A DNA stretch of 32,797 bases from Phycisphaerae bacterium (GTDB taxonomy: Bacteria > Planctomycetota > Phycisphaerae > UBA1845 > UTPLA1). The position numbers were made by a program, and so were the translations under genes. Positions 7,359 to 15,314 of the stretch are shown here, piece by piece. Each line of letters opens with the position of its first letter. Positions within the stretch are counted from its first letter, which is position 1. The notes beneath the pieces are model-generated. The model worked only from the letters and a program-made list of their open reading frames with translations. It made no database searches and was not told where the DNA came from. The stretch lies in the NCBI GenBank assembly GCA_016935885.1, contig JAFGQA010000222.1, positions 1 to 32,797 on the forward strand, written 5' to 3'.

Positions 7359-8909
7359 CTACTCCCTGCTGAAAAACAACTTCCCCTGTTGCTCGCAAGG
7401 CTCGGGGGCTTTCTTGTCCCTGTCCAAGATCGTCGACAAGTAGCGAGTCATTCGAATCCCGGAACCCAACTCACGAGCCAGGGCCAATAGGTCCAGACGA
7501 TTGAGCAACTCGCTTGTAATCGGGCGTTTGGCATCCCAGAACACGAATGCGAGGAAGAACTCCCTGGCCACCTGAGAGTTGAGGAGGGACGCGATGTAAT
7601 CTGCCTCATCTCCAGTCTTGCATGGGATCAGATAGGACGTGTCATCCAATACGATTGGCTTTCCACGAAACATGGTCACAGTTTTGAATTCCAGCTTCTT
7701 GTAGAAGCCGGATATCGCCACTTTCCATGGGCTGAACGAATAGGGGCCGACACCGAAAACCGAGAAACGCGGACGTTTCTTGTAGATCGCGCTGGCTCGC
7801 CGGTCTAGGCTCCGTGAATGTTGCTGCAGGTAACGCCATGTCCTTGGTGCACGGCGTTCAATGTCACCCGTGTCATCACCTACGGATTGCTGGGTAACCA
7901 ACATCCATCGTCGGGGATCATTGACATGGCCATTGGCGAGATCAGAACTCTTGAGCATGGGGAAAAGATAATCGTCTTCGAGATCAGCTAGCTCGCCAAA
8001 ACCGTTCAACAACCGGTTTCCGATTCTCCGGAATTCCATAACCCTCGCACAGTCATGCTTGATGCCGGACCGCCATCTGTGCCCCCGGAACCCTGTCAGG
8101 TGCTTCCAACGATCATAGAGACAGACATCGGCTATTAGCTGTTCATCTCGAAAGCCGACAACTCGGTCCGCCTCCGTGGCGTGGATCTGCTTATAGACCG
8201 GACAATCACGAGGCTGGGCTGAGGGTGAAAGGTGGCACACGAGCAGACATGCGTCAACGGAGGCCCCGAAGTGCTCCGACGCTTCAATGAGATGAATGCT
8301 TGAGCTTTCGATCTGGAACCCCGCGTTCCAGGCCTGCAGAAGGACCTTGCGCGCGACGGCGGTCTTGCAGAGCATCGCCATCGTGGCGCGGCGACCGGTC
8401 AGCTCCCCCAGGATCTTGAGGAGCATCCACTCCGAAATATCGAAATTGCTCTTGCCGGTGATGGCATCAAGGCCGTTGAGGTTTTGGAAATTCGTCTTCG
8501 ATGGGACGTTCGAGCTTCCAATCGTCCCCAGTTCCGCATTCGTAACCCACGGTGGATTGCCCACAACCAGAAGCGGCTCAGGCAACTCGGCCAACAACGT
8601 GCGCCAGTCGGTCTCAAAGAAGCTCTGCCGGATGATGCGCGTTCTGCTTTCGTGCTGCCTTGTTCCCACCGCTGTAGTCGCAAGTCGAACATACTCCGGA
8701 TTGATCTCAACGCCGATCGCTCGGCTCGCGTCTGTGAACTCGCTGAGGGCAGACAACAGGAAGTTCCCGATTCCGCACGTTGGCTCCACGATTGACGCAG
8801 GTCTCGTCCCCTGTTGAGCTAGAAGACGACAAACAGATTGAGCAAGGGCCATCGGCGTTTGGAGATCGCCGAATTCTGTTGTCTTCCCGGGTTTGCTTTG
8901 TGTCGTCAT
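7359..8909 (-). CDS. Type II N6-adenine DNA methyltransferase (gamma-class, TaqI-like layout)
   Basis: A 516-residue protein that methylates adenine in a specific DNA sequence, protecting host DNA from the partner endonuclease. Motif X is FGDLQTP (about 13-19), the SAM-binding motif I is VEPTCGIGNF (about 41-50), and the catalytic motif IV is NPPW (118-121). The order X-I-IV fits gamma-class enzymes. The C-terminal half (YSFSPWKVAISGFYKKLEFK and later LIPCKTGDEADYIASLLNS) resembles the TaqI-type target-recognition domain. I chose ATG 8909, five bases after the endonuclease stop, because motif X begins soon after it; the longer frame from 8984 overlaps the endonuclease. Base composition looks lower in GC than the flanking radical SAM genes, suggesting horizontal acquisition. 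The target sequence cannot be predicted. Confidence 0.85.
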   Translation of the reverse strand: MTTQSKPGKTTEFGDLQTPMALAQSVCRLLAQQGTRPASIVEPTCGIGNFLLSALSEFTDASRAIGVEINPEYVRLATTAVGTRQHESRTRIIRQSFFETDWRTLLAELPEPLLVVGNPPWVTNAELGTIGSSNVPSKTNFQNLNGLDAITGKSNFDISEWMLLKILGELTGRRATMAMLCKTAVARKVLLQAWNAGFQIESSSIHLIEASEHFGASVDACLLVCHLSPSAQPRDCPVYKQIHATEADRVVGFRDEQLIADVCLYDRWKHLTGFRGHRWRSGIKHDCARVMEFRRIGNRLLNGFGELADLEDDYLFPMLKSSDLANGHVNDPRRWMLVTQQSVGDDTGDIERRAPRTWRYLQQHSRSLDRRASAIYKKRPRFSVFGVGPYSFSPWKVAISGFYKKLEFKTVTMFRGKPIVLDDTSYLIPCKTGDEADYIASLLNSQVAREFFLAFVFWDAKRPITSELLNRLDLLALARELGSGIRMTRYLSTILDRDKKAPEPCEQQGKLFFSRE

Positions 8910-8914
8910 CTTTC

Positions 8915-9568
8915 TCAGTATAGGCGCAGAACGCCATCCACAGTGCCGGCTTCCTCGATGACCCTCCGATACTGTAGCCTCCATTGCAGAGCATTGGAGA
9001 TCGTGAGATATCCCTGCAACGGTGGTCCCCGGAGGATCTCCTCCGCGATCTTGTTCGCCGCGATCTCGTCCAGCGGCAGGTTTCGGTCGGTCATGAATGC
9101 AGCAAGGTCATCGATGTTACCGTCATTCTCGAGTATTTGCAGAATGCCTCTTGTGGTCTGGAAATCCGCCGTGCGATGTTCCTCGATGAAGATCGTGTGC
9201 TGTATGTTCAGGATCCCGGTGCGCGTCTGTTCATTATCCTCCTTCTCGTAGACGAAAACCAGCAAGGAATAGCCAAGGCCAAAGATCTTCTGCCGTGCGG
9301 ATTTGAACGGACACGATGATTGAGGCTGCCTGATGCTCGTTACCTTCATGTCCACGCGGAGTTCGGGGAAATCAATGCCCTTGGCCGAACTGCCATCGCT
9401 GAAGCCATATTTGCCGCGCAGGTGGGCCCGAAACTTCTGCTCGAAGTACGTGCCAACTGCTTTGCCGTCCGTGACGCCGAAGATCGACGTTTCCGCGTGC
9501 GAGGACTCGAGCTTGGCAAAGCGAGCTGCCTCTCTCCGGAGGATTGCGACTGTCAACTGAGGCTTCAT
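8915..9568 (-). CDS. Putative type II restriction endonuclease, PD-(D/E)xK fold
   Basis: A 217-residue protein immediately upstream of the adenine methyltransferase. The pattern E43 (TYFEQKF), then GIDFPELRVDMKVTS with D66, D73 and K75, fits a PD-(D/E)xK nuclease core. It is followed by a conserved-looking block, SSCPFKSARQKIFGLGY, then a hydrophobic strand LLVFVY. The size is typical for an orthodox type II enzyme. Pairing with the methyltransferase (TGA, then ATG five bases later) makes the assignment strong, although the cut site is unknown. Its ATG overlaps the stop codon of the upstream radical SAM gene (ATGA), so it is probably translated by coupling. GC content appears lower than in its neighbours. 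Confidence 0.75.
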   Translation of the reverse strand: MKPQLTVAILRREAARFAKLESSHAETSIFGVTDGKAVGTYFEQKFRAHLRGKYGFSDGSSAKGIDFPELRVDMKVTSIRQPQSSCPFKSARQKIFGLGYSLLVFVYEKEDNEQTRTGILNIQHTIFIEEHRTADFQTTRGILQILENDGNIDDLAAFMTDRNLPLDEIAANKIAEEILRGPPLQGYLTISNALQWRLQYRRVIEEAGTVDGVLRLY

Positions 9569-11730
9569 GGCAGGGCCTCAACGGTAGAAGCCGCAGCATT
9601 GGCACGACCGGTCCGCAGCAGCACCGAATCCGAGCGGCCCGATAGCACCACCCCCGTCTTTGGCTCGGCCGCCGCCCACGCCTCGTACGGCACGCTCCAC
9701 ATCGCCTCGATAAACGGCCGATACGTCGGCCCGCTGTTGTACGTGCAGAACGGATAGATGCCGTCCGGTGTGCTGTAGTGGATCACGCAGCGCTTGACCC
9801 GCTCGACGTCGTAGTTGTAGCGATCCTGAAAGTGCATGCCGGCGCACATCAGCGTGCGGTAGTTTTCCTTTTGGGCCCGGTCCGTCCGGCCTTCCTGCTT
9901 GCTGACGCAGCCCTGAATCGCCTGGACGAACTTGATCGGCGTGAGGCCCGGCGGTGCCGCATCGCGGTTGAAGGTCTTTCTTGCCGACCAGAAGATGCGG
10001 GCCTTGTCCAACCGGCTCAGCCGCTTCTTGGGGGCGATCTTCCTGGCCAGTTCGTTCATGTCGGTGAACAGCGCGGGGATGTCGAATGCCTTCGGCATCG
10101 GCACCACACGCTCCCGCGACGGCTGCCCAGGATACTCCGCCGGGGCCACCAGAAAGTACGTCCCGAACGCGCAGTCGCTGTGGCAACTGCACGTGATCTT
10201 CGGCTTCTTCTCGACGGCTGACAGGATGTTGCTCAGCGGCGCCATGAACGACAGCGGAAAGAAATCCCGCTCCAACTCGGCGCCCGTGTGGTTGGCAATC
10301 GCGTGCGCGAGGTGCCCAAGCGTGTACCTCTTCTTGTCTAGTTCGCGGCGGCTGATGCGCCCGCTGAAGCAGACCGGCTGATAGCTGATCGCGCTGACCA
10401 CGTCGGCGTTCTCGACGGCGAAGTCGAAGATCTTGGCGACCTGATCGTCGTTCTCGCCGTTGATGACCGTGGGCACGAGACAGACCTTCATGCCTGTCTT
10501 GCGGCAGTTTTCGATCGCTTGCAGCTTTCTCTCCAATAGCGCTTCGCCGCGAACGCGCCTATAAATGTCGTCGTCCAGGCCGTCGAATTGCAGGTACAGC
10601 GAATGTAGACCCGCCTCCTTGGACTGCTGGGCGAATTCCAGGTTTGCATGGGCGATGCCGTTGGTCGCCGCCTGGATGTTGGTCATGCCCAGCTCGCGCG
10701 CGCGCCGCACGATGTCGTGCCACCGCGGGTGCAGCGTCGGCTCCCCGCCGGAGAACTGAATGCTCGTGCACGGGATCGGCCGGCAGTCCAGCAGTTGCAT
10801 CAACTCCCGCTCCACCTGCTCGAATGTCGGCTCATGAACGTAGCCGGCCTGGTTGGCGCTCGCAAAGCACACCGGACACGTCAGATTGCAGCGGTTCGTC
10901 AGGTCGATATTGGCTAGGACGGCCGTCGATTGGTGCTGGTTGCACAGGCCGCAGTCCGACGGACAATGGGCCGCGTCGGCCACATGCGGGTTCGTCAAGC
11001 CCGGCGTCTCTTCAAACGTCCAGTAGCTCGCCCGCAGGTAGACGCCCACGTCGCTGTTGATGCAGTCGCGGAAGTAGCCGTGCCGCGGGCACGTCTTCTC
11101 GATCATCACCCGGCCGTCCTTAACATAGTAGCGGCCGAGGATGTTGCACGCGCACTCGGGACACAGCGTCTCGACTGTCCGCGGCAGTTCGTGGACGGCT
11201 GGATTGATCCGCGTGCCGCCGTAGGTGCGATCCGCCGAGTCAGGCAACCTGCTGCGGGCGTTCGTGTCGAACAGCACGTCGTGATGCGCTTCCAACGTCT
11301 CGCCGCACCGGCGGCAGCGGATCGAAAGCACGACCTGATCCCCGTGCAGGAAGAACGTCGACGGCACGACCGCATCGCACGTCGGGCACGCGCTGAGCAT
11401 CTCCCACGGCAAGCCCGCGTGCTTTGGGTCGTATCGCCGTAGGGACAGCTTATACCGATCCAGCGCGGTCGGACGTCTCCGCGCGGAACGTACTGCCTGT
11501 TGGCTTGTGGCTAAGCGCCTCCTCCTAAGCTCCTGTGGCACGGCCGTCTCGGCGGTGGAGACACGGGAGGGATACCCATGCCGTAGCTTCGGGACAGGCC
11601 CTGGACCTTCTTCCGTCTCGATGTCTCCGGCGACGGCCTTTCGTGGCTCGTACGGCAGATACGTTGGATTCCGCTCGGCCCACCGCGCCAGATGTTTGGG
11701 CACCCCCGGTATCTGCCTGTCCTGCGCCAT
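9565..11730 (-). CDS. Radical SAM protein of the MJ0619/tetraether-synthase (Tes)-like family
   Basis: A 721-residue protein from ATG 11730 (GGGAG 7 nt upstream); a longer frame reaches 11811. After the N-terminus come Cys pairs CPTC, CRRC and CPEC and a CPSDCGLC motif, then the radical SAM motif CNLTCPVC (about 281-288) and FSGGEPTL. The C-terminal part has CSCHSDCAFGTYF and the stretch CAGMHFQDRYNYDVERVKRC, then VIHYSTPDG..PFCTYN. This combination is characteristic of MJ0619-type enzymes, which include the archaeal tetraether lipid synthase Tes and relatives once called pterin methyltransferases. The likely chemistry is radical C-H activation on lipid or another hydrophobic substrate; this is inference. 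Residues about 42-80 are encoded by what looks like a degenerate dispersed repeat. The gene is translationally coupled to a restriction endonuclease gene. Confidence 0.8.
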   Translation of the reverse strand: MAQDRQIPGVPKHLARWAERNPTYLPYEPRKAVAGDIETEEGPGPVPKLRHGYPSRVSTAETAVPQELRRRRLATSQQAVRSARRRPTALDRYKLSLRRYDPKHAGLPWEMLSACPTCDAVVPSTFFLHGDQVVLSIRCRRCGETLEAHHDVLFDTNARSRLPDSADRTYGGTRINPAVHELPRTVETLCPECACNILGRYYVKDGRVMIEKTCPRHGYFRDCINSDVGVYLRASYWTFEETPGLTNPHVADAAHCPSDCGLCNQHQSTAVLANIDLTNRCNLTCPVCFASANQAGYVHEPTFEQVERELMQLLDCRPIPCTSIQFSGGEPTLHPRWHDIVRRARELGMTNIQAATNGIAHANLEFAQQSKEAGLHSLYLQFDGLDDDIYRRVRGEALLERKLQAIENCRKTGMKVCLVPTVINGENDDQVAKIFDFAVENADVVSAISYQPVCFSGRISRRELDKKRYTLGHLAHAIANHTGAELERDFFPLSFMAPLSNILSAVEKKPKITCSCHSDCAFGTYFLVAPAEYPGQPSRERVVPMPKAFDIPALFTDMNELARKIAPKKRLSRLDKARIFWSARKTFNRDAAPPGLTPIKFVQAIQGCVSKQEGRTDRAQKENYRTLMCAGMHFQDRYNYDVERVKRCVIHYSTPDGIYPFCTYNSGPTYRPFIEAMWSVPYEAWAAAEPKTGVVLSGRSDSVLLRTGRANAAASTVEALP
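11493..11607. repeat. Degenerate dispersed repeat within the N-terminal coding part of the Tes-like gene
   Basis: The plus strand carries TGTGGCACGGCCGTCTCGG followed by CGGTGGAGACACGGGAGG, a relative of the CTGTGGCACCGGCGTCTCG units found at 14571, 23051 and 27931. It translates into an Arg/Ser-rich, low-conservation stretch between the GDIETEE segment and the first Cys pair of the radical SAM protein, so it looks like an insertion that kept the frame. Confidence 0.45.
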
Positions 11731-12267
11731 CCACTTGCTCCCACGCCTGCCGGTTCCCGGGCATCCGCCACGCCACGGTGACGGGCGCCACGCCGCGGCC
11801 GTCAAGCGCATCCGTCAACCTCCGGCGGCACGGGTTCCTAGCCCATGATGAGACACCGGCGGGACCGCCGGGGCCACAGTCTTGGGATAGGCACTCAGCC
11901 GGGCTGCCGCGAGTATACCGTGCGATGCGGGCAAGTGTAATCGGCCTGTCGACAGATTCTGAATACGCCCCGGCGCGGCCTTTGGCCGCGGCCAGTGGAT
12001 TCTCGTGGGCGGCGAAGGAACCTGATGTCAAAACCTATCCCAGAATCTCTCGTGGCGCGGGCGTCTGGCACGGGACGCGACACAAGCGGGACGCCAACGT
12101 CACAGTTTTGGGATAGAAACTTGGCAGTACGGGGGGCGGTGAGTATGAACGGGGAACGCTCTGCGGTCGGCTCACGCGAGGATTGAAGAGTGGTGACGGT
12201 TCAAGGACTCGCCTTGTCTCGGACGACGGTGACCCTCGAATCCAAGAATCCTTCGATCCGCCAATCC
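11731..12267. other. Intergenic region with degenerate repeats and a long imperfect hairpin
   Basis: No gene is supported here. CTATCCCAGAA at 12035-12045 is inverted as TTTTGGGATAG at 12106-12116, bracketing GGCGCGGGCGTCTGGCACGG-type sequence, a worn copy of the dispersed palindromes. A second CACAGTCTTGGGATAG-like end occurs near 11876-11891. The rest (12117-12267) is the 3' flank of the diguanylate cyclase gene; I see no clear terminator. Confidence 0.4.
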
Positions 12268-13317
12268 TCAGTTATCCGGGGCGCAATGCGTCGCGACATT
12301 CTGATCGATATCCGACGCCGGGCAACGGACGGCCTCTTCCGCCCCACCGCCTGCGATCGTGACACGATTCCGGCCAGCCTTCTTGGACTCGTATAACGCG
12401 CTGTCCGCCTCGCTCAGCAAGTCGTCAGGCCTGGTCAAATGCGGACCCCACTCCGCAACACCCAGGCTGATCGTTACCGTCATCTGGACCCCTTCGTGTC
12501 CGAACTCATGCGATTCGAATGCCGCCCTCAGGTTTTCCGCGCAGACTGCCGCGCCCCTTGCACTAACGTTGGGACAGAGGATGAGGAATTCCTCTCCCCC
12601 AAGGCGGCACGCCATATCGGTCGTGCGGATATTCGTTTGCAGCACCGCACCGGTTTCTCGCAAGACGGCATCGCCGGTGGCGTGTCCGTACGTATCGTTG
12701 AACCTCTTGAAGTGATCGATGTCGACCATGATGCACGAAAACACATGGCCGTATCTCTCGAGCGAATTCCACAACGCCCGAAGCCTGTTCATCGCCTCCC
12801 TGCGGTTGAGCAATCCGGTCAGCTCATCGGTGGTGGCCATCCGTTTGAGTTTGTCGTTGGCCAACTCCAGCTTCTCATTGGCCACTGCCATTTCGGCATT
12901 GAGTCGGTGGATGTCCAGGGTGCGCCTCTGCAAATCGGACTCCGCGCGGATGATGCGATTACCGGCGCGGAGGCGGGCGAGAAACTCAGCCTTCCTCACC
13001 GGCTTCGACAGGAATTCGTCCGCCCCTGCCTCGAACGCCTCGACGATGTGGTCAACATCAGAATGTGCCGTCACAATGATGATGTACACAAGCCGAACAC
13101 CTTCGTGTGCCCGCAGTGCCCGGCATAACTCGAGGCCGTCCATTTCCGGCATCATCCAGTCGGTGATGACGATGCGCGGCGCCTCTGCGAGGACGATGTG
13201 CAACGCTTCCTGGCCGTTTGTGGCCTGCAGCACTTCGTACCCGCTGTCGGCCAAGTACTTCTCCAGCAGCAGCAACATCGACTGGTCGTCATCAACGATC
13301 AGGATTTTCTCATCCAT
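12268..13317 (-). CDS. Response regulator diguanylate cyclase (REC-GGDEF)
   Basis: A 349-residue cytoplasmic protein that should make cyclic di-GMP from two GTP when phosphorylated. The receiver domain covers residues 1-120, with acidic pocket DDD at 9-11, phospho-acceptor D53 (ITDWMMPEMDG) and K105 (LSKP). A coiled-coil linker spans about 121-160, starting near AESDLQRRTLDIHRLNAEM. The GGDEF domain starts at ATTDELTGLLNRR, with the active site GGEEF at 240-244. RTTD at 231-234 is the RxxD inhibitory site five residues before it, so product feedback is expected. ATG 13317 overlaps the end of the HPt gene by 8 nt, so the pair is likely translated together and may be functional partners in a phosphorelay. 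A sensor kinase is not in the window. Confidence 0.92.
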   Translation of the reverse strand: MDEKILIVDDDQSMLLLLEKYLADSGYEVLQATNGQEALHIVLAEAPRIVITDWMMPEMDGLELCRALRAHEGVRLVYIIIVTAHSDVDHIVEAFEAGADEFLSKPVRKAEFLARLRAGNRIIRAESDLQRRTLDIHRLNAEMAVANEKLELANDKLKRMATTDELTGLLNRREAMNRLRALWNSLERYGHVFSCIMVDIDHFKRFNDTYGHATGDAVLRETGAVLQTNIRTTDMACRLGGEEFLILCPNVSARGAAVCAENLRAAFESHEFGHEGVQMTVTISLGVAEWGPHLTRPDDLLSEADSALYESKKAGRNRVTIAGGGAEEAVRCPASDIDQNVATHCAPDN

Positions 13318-13657
13318 CAACTCGTTTCCCAGGGGCGGTCGCCCGAGCCCGCTCACAGAGAGCGATCAACTGTTTCACTTCTGCTTCGAGCTTATCCAGG
13401 ACACGGTCGGCCTTGGTGGTCATCTCCAGTTCGCCGGCCGCGTCGGTGATGGTAGGGAATCCATATCCTCCCGCCGCCCCTTTCAGTTGGTGTGCCAGCC
13501 TTCCGAGAACTTCCATATCCCGTTTCTCCATCGCCTGCCTGATGGCCAGGGCTTTGCCCGGTAATTCGTCAACGAACATCTCGACGAGTTCGATCATGTC
13601 GGCGTCGTCGGCGAATTCGCTCACCAGCACTTCCGCGTTGTTCGCTGAATCGGTCAT
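13310..13657 (-). CDS. Histidine phosphotransfer (HPt) domain protein
   Basis: A 115-residue single-domain HPt protein. The phospho-accepting histidine is H56 in LGRLAHQLKGAAGGYGF, the standard HPt helix motif. The helices before and after (ADMIELVEMFVDELPGKALA and ADRVLDKLEAEVKQLIALCE) fit a four-helix bundle. I chose ATG 13657 (MTDSANNAEV) because AAAGGA lies about 10 nt upstream and the longer frame to 13849 is unrelated to the family. The stop overlaps the start of the diguanylate cyclase response regulator. The likely role is relay of phosphate from a hybrid kinase elsewhere to the REC domain next door (inference). Confidence 0.88.
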   Translation of the reverse strand: MTDSANNAEVLVSEFADDADMIELVEMFVDELPGKALAIRQAMEKRDMEVLGRLAHQLKGAAGGYGFPTITDAAGELEMTTKADRVLDKLEAEVKQLIALCERARATAPGKRVDG

Positions 13658-13950
13658 CCCCACACATCCTTTCTGCTGTAGTTGTCGGCGAATCATCCCT
13701 GCCAGTTTCCCTCGACTGATTCGTTTTGCGGTGCGATCACAGGGGCAGACGACCCGGCGTTCTTCTCGGTCGCTGGCGGCGGCGTAAACCGTGACGGCGA
13801 TGATCGGACCCGTCGGCCGTCGCGCCGGTGGTGGAGCTGTCTCCACCAACCGGGCACTGCGGATCGGACATCGCGAGACCCTATCCCGCTGCCCAATGTG
13901 CCACCCGTTGTGAGCGGAGTGGTGGGCCTACATCGGGGGAATCAGCTGGA

Positions 13951-14448
13951 CTATGGCAGCGTGGTCTGAATCACTTTCTGAGCTTGCTCCTCGCGGAATT
14001 GGCGGAGTCTGCCTCTCAGGTCCGGGCGTCGATTCGCCAGAATCGCTACAGCCAGCAGGCCCGCATTCGTCGCCCCCGGCCGGCCGATGGCCATGGCCGC
14101 GACCGGCGTGCCCGCCGGCATCTGCACCGTCGAAAGCAGCGAGTCCATTCCTTTAAGTGCCTGGCTCTCCAAAGGCACGCCGATCACCGGCAGCAGCGTG
14201 TGCGCCGCGGCCACGCCGGCCAGGTGCGCCGCCGCACCGGCACCAGCAATGATGACCTCGATGCCCCGCCCCTCGGCTGACGAAACGTATTCGATCGTCT
14301 CCGTTGGCGTGCGGTGGGCCGACAGAACCCGGCACTCATACGGAACGTCGAAACGATCCAGTGCCGCGGTGGCCAGGCACATGGTCTCCCAATCGGACTT
14401 GCTGCCCATCAACACCGCCACCCATGGTTTGCCCTCGTTGCTCGTCAT
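13951..14448 (-). CDS. purE: N5-carboxyaminoimidazole ribonucleotide mutase (PurE)
   Basis: A 165-residue enzyme of purine synthesis that converts N5-CAIR to CAIR in the cytoplasm. The motifs are clear: MGSKSDWETM near the start, the catalytic SAHRTP, the AGAAAHLAGVAAAHT segment, then PVIGVPL and STVQMPAGTPVAAMAIG. The size is normal for class I PurE. I chose ATG 14448 (MTSNEGKPWVAV) with AAAGG 7 nt upstream. A purK gene is not adjacent. An 18-bp palindrome lies 50-67 bp upstream of the start and could be an operator. Confidence 0.95.
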   Translation of the reverse strand: MTSNEGKPWVAVLMGSKSDWETMCLATAALDRFDVPYECRVLSAHRTPTETIEYVSSAEGRGIEVIIAGAGAAAHLAGVAAAHTLLPVIGVPLESQALKGMDSLLSTVQMPAGTPVAAMAIGRPGATNAGLLAVAILANRRPDLRGRLRQFREEQAQKVIQTTLP

Positions 14449-14497
14449 CCCGCGACCTTTACTATTGATCGGTAACCGTGTCACGAATAGTGATCGC

Positions 14498-14515
14498 CCG
14501 TCAACACGTTGACGG
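14498..14515. promoter_or_regulatory. 18-bp perfect palindrome upstream of purE
   Basis: CCGTCAAC-AC-GTTGACGG is an exact inverted repeat with 8-bp arms. It sits between the divergent purE and the plus-strand gene at 14715, in a position suited to an operator. No regulator can be named. Confidence 0.4.
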
Positions 14516-14555
14516 CCAATGCCTGACAGCTACCAGCCAACAGCTAACAGCTAAC

Positions 14556-14655
14556 AGCCCGTGGCAAAACTGTGGCACCGGCGTCTCGCCGGTGGTTTTC
14601 ACGGTCATGAACGGCGTTTCCGAACCGCTGTTTTCCCTTTTACCACGGGCTGCTA
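14556..14655. repeat. MITE-like dispersed element, copy 1 (AGCCCGTGG ends)
   Basis: It begins AGCCCGTGGCAAAA and ends TTTTACCACGGGCT, near-perfect terminal inverted repeats, and holds an internal CTGTGGCACCGGCGTCTCG palindrome. It is nearly identical, with only a few differences by eye, to the reverse complement of 26743-26838. It is preceded by AGCTAACAGCTAACAG microrepeats, which recur near 15285-15310. Confidence 0.75.
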
Positions 14656-14714
14656 AAGGCTGGCAGCTTCGAACCGTTTGACAGCCACTACCGGCGATTG
14701 TACAAGCGCCCCAC

Positions 14715-15290
14715 GTGTTGTGGGTTTGGATCGTCCTCGCCATCGTGTTGTTCGTCGCCATGTCCGGCGCCGTCTCGGCCGTTCATAGCTGGCGCAAACG
14801 GCAAAACCAATACGCACAGGCCATGCGGCTGTGGCAGGAAACGCCCAGCGGCCGACGCGCCGCGGCGATGTCCGCCTTGCCCCTGGATGCGGAGCCCAAC
14901 GGTCCCGCCTGGTACCTCACAGGCTGTGCCCATCTCCACAACGGCGATACCAGGCAGGCCGCACGGGCATTTGGCATGGCCCATCACGCGGACTGCAACC
15001 TCGAATCCGCCGCCCTCCTGACCTTTGCCTGCCTCAAGGCCACCGAAGGCGAAGATTCAGACATCGTCGAGCAGATCATCACCACCTGGCACGAAATGAG
15101 CCAGCCCGACATCCTGCGGCAGAAGCAAGATCGGCTCATGTTGGCTTGCCTCGGATCCACTGCGGACGAAACTCCCGATCTCCCGCCGCTTGGCCGGTTG
15201 GCCTGGCTCGTCGTCGCCCCCCACCTGCGACCGAAGGTCCAACAAACCTTCCGGCCGCCTGTCACTTCTCGCAGGCGTGCCAATAGCTAA
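14715..15290 (+). CDS. Small membrane-anchored protein, possibly TPR-like; unknown function
   Basis: A 191-residue protein starting at GTG 14715. Residues 2-24 are a clear transmembrane anchor (LWVWIVLAIVLFVAMSGAV). The soluble part, about 30-190, is helical. GPAWYLTGCAHLHNGDTRQA followed by ARAFGMAHHADCN resembles a tetratricopeptide-type helix pair, and the C-terminus is basic. The start is uncertain because no good ribosome-binding site is visible, and TTG at the next codon is also possible. I do not recognise the family. It lies divergent to purE with a repeat element in between, and its 3' end abuts the M24 peptidase gene in the opposite direction. Confidence 0.55.
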   Translation: MLWVWIVLAIVLFVAMSGAVSAVHSWRKRQNQYAQAMRLWQETPSGRRAAAMSALPLDAEPNGPAWYLTGCAHLHNGDTRQAARAFGMAHHADCNLESAALLTFACLKATEGEDSDIVEQIITTWHEMSQPDILRQKQDRLMLACLGSTADETPDLPPLGRLAWLVVAPHLRPKVQQTFRPPVTSRRRANS

Positions 15291-15314
15291 CACCTAGTAG
15301 CTAACAGCTACTTC

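Noticed and set aside
7159..7398. Small minus-strand frame between the methyltransferase and radical SAM genes
   Set aside because: It overlaps the methyltransferase end, has no ribosome-binding site and matches no family I recognise.
7440..7475. CATTCGAATCCCGGAACCC resembling a tRNA T-arm
   Set aside because: It lies inside the conserved methyltransferase frame and no acceptor, D or anticodon arms can be found around it.
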